Part shown: one piece after another, positions 1 through 6,046 of the stretch
Layout: the number at the start of each line of letters is the position of its first letter
Position numbering within the stretch: the stretch's first letter is position 1
Source: Verrucomicrobiota bacterium
Lineage (GTDB): Bacteria; Verrucomicrobiota; Verrucomicrobiia; Verrucomicrobiales; Akkermansiaceae
Direction: 5' to 3'
Assembly (NCBI GenBank): GCA_009885905.1
Contig: VFJU01000270.1
Coordinates: 1-6,046, forward strand
Length of the DNA stretch: 6,046 nt
Notes under the pieces: generated by a model
The model's database searches: none
The model's input: only the letters and a program-made list of their open reading frames with translations
What the model was told of the DNA's origin: nothing
Position numbers and translations under genes: made by a program

Positions 1-1530
1 CCCACGTATGATACGTTCCCGCTCTACGCCAGCGTACCCTATGATCAATCCCTGCGCCCGCAGTTCCACTTCACCTCTCGCGTCGGCTGGCTGAATGATC
101 CGAACGGCATGGTTTATTATGATGGGGAATGGCTTATGGCCTTCCAACACTTTGCCAAAGGCAATGCGAGCGGCGCGAAATCCTGGGGACAGGCCGTGAG
201 CAAGGATCTGATGCACTGGACCCAGCTCCCCCATGCGCTCAACCCCTATAAAAATGTGATGTGGGAAAAGGGCAATGATCACGCCATTTGGTCAGGCTCG
301 GCGGTGATCGATGAGCACAACGCTCTCGGCAAACAAAAAGGTGACGTTAAAACCCTTTTCGCCATGTATACCGCCACCCACGCGGGCGAAGATAAAAAAG
401 CGGCCTTTTTTCAAGCCGGTGCCTATAGTATCGACCGGGGGCGGACTTGGACGTTGATTAACGGCGGCAAACCCATTATCGAGCATCTGGTGGGCTTCGA
501 CCCGGCTCAGCGTGATCCCCATATGGTTTACTTGCCCGAGTCCAAATCCTACCAGATGATCATGCAGGTTGGCGGCCCCAATGCCGCCGTGCGGATATGG
601 AAGTCGACCGACCTGATGCACTGGGAGCAAATCTGTGACATTCCGAAAAAATCCGCCGAGTGTATTAATATGTATCGGGTGCCGGTCGATGGGAATACCA
701 AGAATATGAAGTGGGTGATTTCCGACGCCGGCACCGCCTATGAGGTCGGTGACTTTGATGGCAAGAAATGGGTGGGGCTTGGCGACAAAGATAAGGCCGG
801 CAAACGACTAAAGTATGAATACGGCGATTGTTATTACGCCTCTCAGGTATTTAACCAGGCACCCGATCACCGGGTGATTCAGATCGGCTGGTTCCAGAGC
901 AAGGCGGAGGGTTATCCTTTTATTGATGCTGGCATGCCGTTCACCCAGCAGTTGTCAGTTCCGGCGGAGGTCACCCTGCGAACCACGCCCGATGGGATTC
1001 GGATGTATCGCAATCCGGTCAAAGAACTTGCCGGCCTTTATACTAAAACCAGCAAGTTGGATAATCTGACCGCTGACGCCGCGAATGCTAAACTCGCGGC
1101 GCTGACGCCGGAGTTGATTGATTTAAGCCTCGCATTCGTAGCGGCTGGCAACTTTGTGCTCAATGTTCGCGGCTTAAAAATTAACTATGATGCGGCCAAG
1201 CAGGAGTTTTCTTTCACCAACCACGCACGGGTCGAAGCGGAAAAAACCGCCTTTCTTAAAAAGCCAGCCGACAAGCAGAAGGGGGGCTATAAAGAAAATC
1301 CCCTGCGGGCGGTTCCGGCTCCGGCGGTGGATGGGACGGTCAAGCTGCGCGTGTTAGTCGATCGTGCGTCGCTGGAATTGTTTGTAAACGACGGCCAGTC
1401 GGCCGCCAGCTTTGTGACGATTCCGGCCGCTGATAACCGCACGATTAGCATCGAAGGCAACGCGGCGATGAAAGTGAGTTCGCTAGTGTTGAACGAGTTG
1501 AAGTCGAGCTGGGAAATGCCCGCTAAATAA
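1..1530 (+). CDS. GH32 beta-fructosidase (levanase/inulinase/invertase-like), 5' end missing
   Basis: The frame is open from base 1, so the gene begins upstream; the ATG at 109 lies inside the catalytic motif and is not the start. The 509 visible residues (numbered from base 1) form a five-bladed propeller domain (about 20-310) and a C-terminal beta-sandwich (about 345-509). Catalytic residues are present: nucleophile D33 in WLNDPNG, stabiliser D172 in RDP, and acid/base E220 in EC. W97-S98 sits at the usual F-S position of the FSG motif. By comparison with the enzyme at 3425-5035, only about 33 residues are missing, presumably the export signal. GH32 enzymes hydrolyse beta-fructosyl bonds with retention of configuration. 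Oddities: the usual Q-x-NP loop reads QHFAKGNASGAKSW, and the usual ECPD reads ECINMY, so the substrate pocket differs from typical members. The sandwich ends in DRASLELFVNDG and LKSSW, as in the third enzyme. Family assignment is very secure; substrate is unknown. Confidence 0.95.
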   Translation, partial: PTYDTFPLYASVPYDQSLRPQFHFTSRVGWLNDPNGMVYYDGEWLMAFQHFAKGNASGAKSWGQAVSKDLMHWTQLPHALNPYKNVMWEKGNDHAIWSGSAVIDEHNALGKQKGDVKTLFAMYTATHAGEDKKAAFFQAGAYSIDRGRTWTLINGGKPIIEHLVGFDPAQRDPHMVYLPESKSYQMIMQVGGPNAAVRIWKSTDLMHWEQICDIPKKSAECINMYRVPVDGNTKNMKWVISDAGTAYEVGDFDGKKWVGLGDKDKAGKRLKYEYGDCYYASQVFNQAPDHRVIQIGWFQSKAEGYPFIDAGMPFTQQLSVPAEVTLRTTPDGIRMYRNPVKELAGLYTKTSKLDNLTADAANAKLAALTPELIDLSLAFVAAGNFVLNVRGLKINYDAAKQEFSFTNHARVEAEKTAFLKKPADKQKGGYKENPLRAVPAPAVDGTVKLRVLVDRASLELFVNDGQSAASFVTIPAADNRTISIEGNAAMKVSSLVLNELKSSWEMPAK

Positions 1531-1559
1531 AGCCAGTCCCTCGCGTAATTAAATACACT
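1531..1559 (+). other. 29-bp intergenic gap between first and second GH32 genes
   Basis: This short AT-rich spacer precedes the ATG at 1560. It contains no purine-rich Shine-Dalgarno sequence, no hairpin able to act as a terminator, and no paired -35/-10 boxes. Its length fits cotranscription of the flanking genes. Confidence 0.6.
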
Positions 1560-3428
1560 ATGATTAAACTATACACTTGGCTTTGCGCCCTGGTGCTGAC
1601 GGCTGGCCTGGCCTCAGGTGCGCCGCCGGCGCCCGCTGAACGAAAAATCCAGATATCCGGCAATTTATTGATTATGCCGGTGGATAAACGGCCCAACAGT
1701 GGTAAATCGGCGGATGCGGGGATGCTGGAAGTTTGGGTGGGGGATAAGCTGATCCACCGGGTTTATGCCGTTTTCCCTCGCAATGTCGCGGATGCCCAGT
1801 TTTGGGCATATTTGGAATTGCATGAATACAAGGGCAAAGAAGCCGTATTACGGGTGAGTGACCGCTCGCTCACCCCGGAGCGCGGCGCGGAAATTCTCAG
1901 CCGGTTGGAAATCTCGGATAAAATGCGACACACGCAGCCTATCTATAAAGAGGGCGGGCGCCCGCAGTTTCATTTCAGTCAAATTCAGGGGTGGAATAAT
2001 GATCCCAACGGTATGGTCTATTCCGACGGCTTGTATCATATATCTTGGCAGTGTAATCCGACGGAGACTTTTTTTGGTGGCTGGTATTGGGGTCATGCGG
2101 TGAGCGAGGATCTTGTGCATTGGCGGGAGGCGCCTCGCACCTTACGCTCTAAAGGCGGTAAAGAAACCAAGCGCGATCCCAGCATGGTAAGTGGTAATGC
2201 CTATTCCGGTGGCGCCGCCGTGGATTTTAACAATACCCTGGGCAAACAGGTGGGCGACCAAAAGACCATCGTCGCCACCTACACGGACAGTCCGTTCGGC
2301 GAGGGTATCGCCTACTCAACGGATGGCGGGTTTCATTATACGGTGATGAATGAAATCAACCCGGTGATCGTACATCCCAAGCCCGAGGGCTCGAAATGGA
2401 ACGGCAGCTACGGTCGCGACCCGAAGCTGCTCTGGCATGAGCCGACGAAGCGCTGGGTCATCGTCACCTATCGCATGGGCCTGAATCCCGATGCCATCTC
2501 CGGCCACATGACGTTTTACACCAGCCAGGATTTGAAAAAATGGGAGTTCCAATCCATGACCGAAAAGCTCTTCCCGGAAGATCGCCAGCCCGAGGACAAA
2601 CAGGACTTCCACGAGTGCCCCGAGTTTCTAGAGCTCCCGGTGGATGGTGATAAAGCCAATAAAAAGTGGGTGCTCATCGACGCCACACCGAAGTATCAGA
2701 CCGGCGCGTTTGACGGCAAAAAGTTCACGCCCGACGCGAAGGAATATCGCCGCAGCATCTTCGGCGGCATGAAGGCCGGGCAGTGCTTTAGCAATGCGCC
2801 CGACGGCAGGGCAATTTTCATGGTCTGGGTTCGGCAGGGCTTTGGCGATAACCTACCTTTTAACCAAGGGTTTACACTGCCGATGGAGTTGACTCTGCGC
2901 ACCGCCGATGACGGAGTGCGGATGTATGCCAATCCGGTGAAGGAATTGGAAAAGCTGCGCGAAAATGAGCTCTTCTCCGTGCAAGGTAAAAAATTGAGCG
3001 GCACCGAGACGGTGAGTTGTGATACCCAAGAGCCTTTGGTCGAGGTCGTGGTTTCGGTGAAGACCGAAGCCAAGAAGGGGACGATTGAACTCAAGTTTGG
3101 TGCCACCTCGCTGTATTATTTTATCGAGCAAAAGCGACTCGGGGACTCCCCGCTTATTCAAAATGTAAGAGACAAGTGCATCGTGCACGACAAAGACGAT
3201 GGGAAGATCGACTTCCGGTTGTATCTAGACCGGGCCACGTGGGAGGTGTTTGTGGAAAACGGATCGGTATATAAAATCGGTTCCCGCAAAGATATGTCCG
3301 CGCCCGTGGGCAAGATCAGCGTGGGTTTAGCCGGTGCCGAGGGCACGGTGGAAAGTATGAAAGTTTATAAACTAAAATCCATCTGGCCGGAAAACGTGAA
3401 TACCCTGCAGTATTCGACTGCGAAATGA
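1560..3428 (+). CDS. Secreted GH32 beta-fructosidase with N-terminal DUF4980-like domain
   Basis: This 622-residue protein is longer than a plain GH32 enzyme (about 480-540). A Sec signal peptide fits residues 1-20 (K3, hydrophobic core, cleavage near ASG|AP). Residues about 28-118 form an extra beta-rich domain whose pattern (LLIMPVDKRP, then VWVGDKLIHRVYAVFP, then FWAYLELHEYKGK) resembles DUF4980, known at the N-terminus of bacterial, notably Bacteroidota, GH32 enzymes. The propeller (about 130-450) carries nucleophile D148 in WNNDPNG, Y215-S216 at the FSG position, D287 in RDP, and acid/base E352 in ECPEF. The C-terminal sandwich (about 470-615) has DRATWEVFVENG at 557-568, where a Trp replaces the common Ser. 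An earlier RDP at about 203-205 lies before the YSGG motif and is not the catalytic one. The ATG start is supported by the signal peptide right behind it. Predicted role: extracytoplasmic release of fructose or fructo-oligosaccharides from levan- or inulin-type polymers; linkage preference is not determinable. Confidence 0.95.
   Translation: MIKLYTWLCALVLTAGLASGAPPAPAERKIQISGNLLIMPVDKRPNSGKSADAGMLEVWVGDKLIHRVYAVFPRNVADAQFWAYLELHEYKGKEAVLRVSDRSLTPERGAEILSRLEISDKMRHTQPIYKEGGRPQFHFSQIQGWNNDPNGMVYSDGLYHISWQCNPTETFFGGWYWGHAVSEDLVHWREAPRTLRSKGGKETKRDPSMVSGNAYSGGAAVDFNNTLGKQVGDQKTIVATYTDSPFGEGIAYSTDGGFHYTVMNEINPVIVHPKPEGSKWNGSYGRDPKLLWHEPTKRWVIVTYRMGLNPDAISGHMTFYTSQDLKKWEFQSMTEKLFPEDRQPEDKQDFHECPEFLELPVDGDKANKKWVLIDATPKYQTGAFDGKKFTPDAKEYRRSIFGGMKAGQCFSNAPDGRAIFMVWVRQGFGDNLPFNQGFTLPMELTLRTADDGVRMYANPVKELEKLRENELFSVQGKKLSGTETVSCDTQEPLVEVVVSVKTEAKKGTIELKFGATSLYYFIEQKRLGDSPLIQNVRDKCIVHDKDDGKIDFRLYLDRATWEVFVENGSVYKIGSRKDMSAPVGKISVGLAGAEGTVESMKVYKLKSIWPENVNTLQYSTAK
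3425..3428 (+). other. ATGA stop/start overlap
   Basis: The TGA stop of the second GH32 gene (3426-3428) overlaps the ATG of the third (3425-3427). This arrangement typically reflects translational coupling by terminating ribosomes. It agrees with the absence of a Shine-Dalgarno sequence upstream. An in-frame ATG at 3434 is a possible alternative start and would shorten the protein by only three residues. Confidence 0.75.
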
Positions 3429-5035
3429 GCTTTATGAACCAAACGAAAAACGCACTCAGTAACCTCTTCGGGCTCGCCTTGGTTGGTTGCTCTCTCATCG
3501 GCAAGACTGAGGCGGCGGAAGAAAACCAATTCCAAACCTTCCCCAGCTACAAGAATGTAGGCTACGACCAGCCGTACCGTCCGAAGTTCCATTTCACCTC
3601 CCTGAAGAACTGGATCAACGATCCGAATGGGATGGTCTATTACGACGGGGAATACCATCTCTTCTTTCAGCACAATCCGCTCGGAATGGGTTGGGGCAAT
3701 ATGACATGGGGTCATGCGATCAGCACGGACATGGTGCACTGGACCCAGCAGCCGCATAAGATTCTGCCGTTCGGCAATGGTTACCCATTTTCCGGAACAG
3801 GCCTCGTGGATCACAACAACTCACTTGGAAAACAGGTCGGCGATACCAAGACACTCGTCTTCATGTATTCCTATGCGCTCGATGACCGGCCGCGCTTCGG
3901 GGTGCTACCGCCGCCCAAGGAAACAAACTATCATCAGGCCATCGCCTACAGCACCGACAAAGGGCGCACCCTCCGGTTGCTGAACGACGGAGGGCCGGTG
4001 ATTCCCAACCAGGGCAGGGAAGTCGATCCCAAGGGTACCGAGCGCGATCCCAAGATTTTCTGGCATGAGCCGAGCAGGAAATGGGTCGCTATCCTATGGC
4101 TGGGCGAAGCCAGTGGCGGCAAGGTCCGCTTCTTCAATTCCGACGATCTGCAGCACTGGACTCCTGTAAGTGACATCACCCGCAAGTGGGCACACGAGTG
4201 CTTCGATCTCGTCGAGTTAAACGTTCTCGATGAAGCAGGAAAACCACTCGGAGAGAAGAAGTGGCTCATCTATGACGGAAGCTTGGATTACGAAGTCGGT
4301 TCGTTTGATGGAAAGGAATTCAAGGCCGAACAACCCGTGAAGAATGACAAGCTCGGCGATTGGAATGCCGCGCAAACTTTTAACAATAGTCCCGATGGCC
4401 GGACCGTGATCATCGGTTGGCTGGTCAAAGGCAACTTCTACAGGAAGAAGATGCCCTTTACCGAGCAACTGTCATTTCCGGCGACCTTGCAGCTGCGCAA
4501 GATCGGCACGGAATATCAACTCTGCCGCTGGCCGATCAAGGAGATCGAGAGCCTCCGCTCGAAGTCGTGGAGTCTGCCGAAAGACCTCAGCGCGACCGAG
4601 GCAAATGCCAAGTTGGCGGCCATCACTCCCGAGTGCTTTGACCTCACCGTGGAGTTTCAGCCGGAGGGCGAAAAGGATGTGGTGTTGAGTCTTCGCGGTA
4701 GCGTGCTGACCTACAGCCCGGCGAAGAAAAGCATTCACTTCATCGGTTCGGAAAGCGCGGCGAATAAGGCAGCATCCGTCGGGAAGAGCGCGGAGGAAAT
4801 CAAGAAGCTCGGCATCTCCGAATACGTCATGCCAAACGCCTTGCGGAATGGTTCGGTGAAACTCCGAATTCTCGTTGATCGCGGTTCCTTCGAGATCTTT
4901 GTCAACGACGGGGAAACGGTTCTGACTCACTCGGTGATTTCGGAGCTCGACAATAAATCCATCTCCATCACTGGTGATGCGGTGATCAAATCCGCAGAAA
5001 TCCACGAGCTGAAAAGCTCTTGGGACGAGCGCTAA
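3425..5035 (+). CDS. GH32 beta-fructosidase, putative exported lipoprotein
   Basis: This complete 536-residue enzyme has usual GH32 length. The N-terminus contains a short hydrophobic stretch ending in LVGC (C22), which fits a lipobox; cleavage by signal peptidase I near TEA|AEE (residue 30) is the alternative. The propeller (about 50-370) has nucleophile D66 in WINDPNG, the classic FFQHNP loop with WGNMTWGHA, F122-S123 in FSGT, D208 in RDP, and acid/base E258 in HECFDL. The C-terminal beta-sandwich (about 380-536) has DRGSFEIFVNDG from D485 and ends in LKSSW. Of the three hydrolases it is the closest to a textbook active site. It shares its lead-in (QTFPSY, YDQPYRPKFHFTS) and C-terminal motifs with the first enzyme, indicating duplication. 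A loop at about 155-175 containing GVLPPPKE appears to be an insertion before the IAYSTDKGRT strand and could line the substrate cleft. Expected reaction: hydrolysis of beta-fructosides outside the cytoplasm; exo mode is more common in the family but is not proven here. Confidence 0.95.
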   Translation: MSFMNQTKNALSNLFGLALVGCSLIGKTEAAEENQFQTFPSYKNVGYDQPYRPKFHFTSLKNWINDPNGMVYYDGEYHLFFQHNPLGMGWGNMTWGHAISTDMVHWTQQPHKILPFGNGYPFSGTGLVDHNNSLGKQVGDTKTLVFMYSYALDDRPRFGVLPPPKETNYHQAIAYSTDKGRTLRLLNDGGPVIPNQGREVDPKGTERDPKIFWHEPSRKWVAILWLGEASGGKVRFFNSDDLQHWTPVSDITRKWAHECFDLVELNVLDEAGKPLGEKKWLIYDGSLDYEVGSFDGKEFKAEQPVKNDKLGDWNAAQTFNNSPDGRTVIIGWLVKGNFYRKKMPFTEQLSFPATLQLRKIGTEYQLCRWPIKEIESLRSKSWSLPKDLSATEANAKLAAITPECFDLTVEFQPEGEKDVVLSLRGSVLTYSPAKKSIHFIGSESAANKAASVGKSAEEIKKLGISEYVMPNALRNGSVKLRILVDRGSFEIFVNDGETVLTHSVISELDNKSISITGDAVIKSAEIHELKSSWDER

Positions 5036-5047
5036 CCCGAGTATCTT
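5036..5047 (+). other. 12-bp intergenic gap before acetylesterase gene
   Basis: The spacer between the TAA stop of the third GH32 gene and the ATG at 5048 is too short to hold a promoter plus terminator. It has no recognisable ribosome binding site. It places the acetylesterase in the same transcription unit as the hydrolases. Confidence 0.6.
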
Positions 5048-6046
5048 ATGAAATATCTATTATTCTTATTTGGCTGCTCGGTGGCGCTTTCGACACCACT
5101 GCTCGCCGATGTCAAAATGAGCAATGTTTTCAGTGACAACATGGTGCTTCAGCGCGGCATGAAGGTTCCTGTTTGGGGCATCGCTGATGCCGGGGAGAAA
5201 GTCACCGTGGAGTTCAATGGCCAGAGCGTCTCCGCGACTGCGACAGGAGAAGGCCGCTGGAAGGCGGAGCTGGCATCCATGAAAGCCAGCAGCGAGCCGA
5301 TGAAGCTGACCGTGCGCGGTAAGAACGCAGTGACCATGAGCAACGTGCTCGTCGGCGATGTGTGGCTTTGCTCAGGCCAGTCCAACATGGCCTTCACGTT
5401 AGAAAAGGACATTCAGGCCGCGACGGAGATTCCGAAGTCAGCCAATCCGCATATCCGCTTTTTACTCACCGCCTGGCAGTCCAGTGACACGCCATTGGCT
5501 TCAGTCAAATTCAGTGGGCGTGAGGGGATGAGTTCCTGGTCCGTGGCTTCGCCCGCAACCGTTGGGAATCTGACCGCGGTCGGTTATTGGTTTGCCAAGA
5601 ACGTCCAGCAGGCCACAGGCGTTCCCATTGGCCTGCTCACGGCATACAAGGGAGGCTCGCCGGTCGAGGCGTGGATGCCCAAGGAGGCGCTGCAGGCGTC
5701 TGATGGCGGTCCGGAGCTCTGGACTGAATACGAAGCCGCTTTGAAAGTATTTCCTGAGAAAAAGCAAGCTTACGAAGCGGAGACGAAGCTCTGGAGGGAA
5801 AAGGTCAAGGGGCTCCCTTTGGCGGAGCGGAATAACATCAAACGACCGCAAATGCCCTATGGTCCAATGGATGGCAACCGCCCTTGCGGACTGTTCTATG
5901 GTTCCGTCGTGCCCTACACTGCTTTCTCCATCAAAGGCGTGCTTTGGTATCAGGGAGAATCCAATGCCTGTTCGCCGATGCGAAAGGCGGCGACTTACGA
6001 AAGCTCGTTCACCAATCTAATCCGCTCGTGGCGTGCGGCGTGGGGG
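5048..6046 (+). CDS. Secreted sialate O-acetylesterase-like (SASA/SGNH) carbohydrate acetylesterase, 3' end missing
   Basis: The frame runs open to the window edge, giving 333 residues of a protein whose family is often about 450-650 long. Residues 1-20 form a signal peptide (K2, hydrophobic core, cleavage near LLA|DV). Residues about 21-100 are a beta-rich lead-in typical of this family (VFSDNMVLQRG, VPVWGIADAGEKVTV). The catalytic domain follows with GQSNM, nucleophile S112, then GGSPVEAW at 202-209 and WYQGESN ending at N306 with E304; these are the conserved SASA blocks. The region supplying the expected catalytic Asp/His pair lies beyond the window. A charged, probably helical stretch at about 225-275 separates the second and third blocks. 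The family removes O-acetyl groups from sialic acids or from plant polysaccharides such as xylan. Here, beside fructosidases and with no sialidase visible, a polysaccharide deacetylase role is the better guess. The start is supported by the signal peptide; GC at residues 9-10 is a poor lipobox because Phe precedes it. Confidence 0.92.
   Translation, partial: MKYLLFLFGCSVALSTPLLADVKMSNVFSDNMVLQRGMKVPVWGIADAGEKVTVEFNGQSVSATATGEGRWKAELASMKASSEPMKLTVRGKNAVTMSNVLVGDVWLCSGQSNMAFTLEKDIQAATEIPKSANPHIRFLLTAWQSSDTPLASVKFSGREGMSSWSVASPATVGNLTAVGYWFAKNVQQATGVPIGLLTAYKGGSPVEAWMPKEALQASDGGPELWTEYEAALKVFPEKKQAYEAETKLWREKVKGLPLAERNNIKRPQMPYGPMDGNRPCGLFYGSVVPYTAFSIKGVLWYQGESNACSPMRKAATYESSFTNLIRSWRAAWG

Noticed and set aside
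109..111. ATG as start of the first GH32 gene
   Set aside because: It is the Met directly after NDPNG; the catalytic nucleophile lies upstream of it and the frame is open to base 1, so the true start is outside the window.
1531..1559. Possible internal promoter in the AT-rich gap
   Set aside because: The TAATTAAATA-like run could mimic a -10 box, but no -35 partner at suitable spacing is visible and the gap is too short to argue for an independent unit.
2166..2180. RDP tripeptide early in the second GH32 protein as the transition-state stabiliser
   Set aside because: It lies before the YSGG motif, out of order for the family; the RDP with D287, followed by KLLWHEP, is in the correct position.
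3365..3814. 149-codon minus-strand frame across the junction of the second and third GH32 genes
   Set aside because: It overlaps two well-supported genes, including the signal peptide and nucleophile motif of the third, and has no family resemblance.
4472..5005. 177-codon open frame on the minus strand
   Set aside because: It lies wholly inside the third GH32 gene, its translation shows no recognisable domain, and the plus-strand frame has clear catalytic and sandwich motifs. It is a shadow of GC-biased codons.
5048..5107. Lipobox in the acetylesterase signal (LFGC)
   Set aside because: Phe at the -2 position is unfavourable, the Cys sits only ten residues in, and a good signal peptidase I site (LLA|DV) follows.
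5501..5851. 116-codon minus-strand frame inside the acetylesterase
   Set aside because: The plus-strand frame carries conserved SASA blocks on both sides of this region, so the antisense frame is incidental.

Overview
The window holds four consecutive plus-strand genes that look like one transcription unit for degrading a plant or microbial polysaccharide. Three are tandem glycoside hydrolase family 32 (GH32, beta-fructosidase clan) enzymes. The fourth is an SGNH-type carbohydrate acetylesterase of the sialate O-acetylesterase/SASA family. The first and last genes are cut by the window edges. Coding density is almost complete: the gaps are 29 bp, a 4-bp ATGA overlap, and 12 bp. No RNA gene, mobile element, CRISPR array, terminator or convincing promoter is visible.

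Layout: 1-1530 is a GH32 enzyme missing its N-terminus. 1560-3428 is a secreted GH32 enzyme with an extra N-terminal beta-rich domain resembling DUF4980. 3425-5035 is a GH32 enzyme with a possible lipoprotein signal. 5048-6046 is a secreted acetylesterase missing its C-terminus. The first and third enzymes resemble each other throughout (matching N-terminal lead-in, NAKLAA[LI]TPE segment, NDG motif and LKSSW end) and are probably products of an old duplication. The middle enzyme is a more distant relative with a different architecture.

All three hydrolases keep the GH32 catalytic triad: Asp in NDPNG, Asp in RDP, and Glu in the EC motif. All three are therefore expected to be active on fructose-containing substrates (inulin, levan, fructo-oligosaccharides or sucrose). 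Sequence alone does not settle exo versus endo action or linkage preference. The acetylesterase would remove O-acetyl groups, so the cluster might act on an acetylated fructan or on a mixed glycan. That is an inference from gene order only.

The organism is probably a Gram-negative member of the Planctomycetes-Verrucomicrobia-Chlamydiae group (Verrucomicrobiota, Lentisphaerae or Kiritimatiellota most likely), with Bacteroidota as an alternative. The reasons are moderately GC-rich coding sequence, exported duplicated hydrolases beside a sialate-acetylesterase-type gene, the DUF4980-like domain, and no Shine-Dalgarno sequence at any of the three visible starts. No phylogenetic marker is present, so this is a weak assignment. 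Nothing here is a clearly new system; the most interesting points are the active-site divergence of the first enzyme and the pairing of fructosidases with an acetylesterase.
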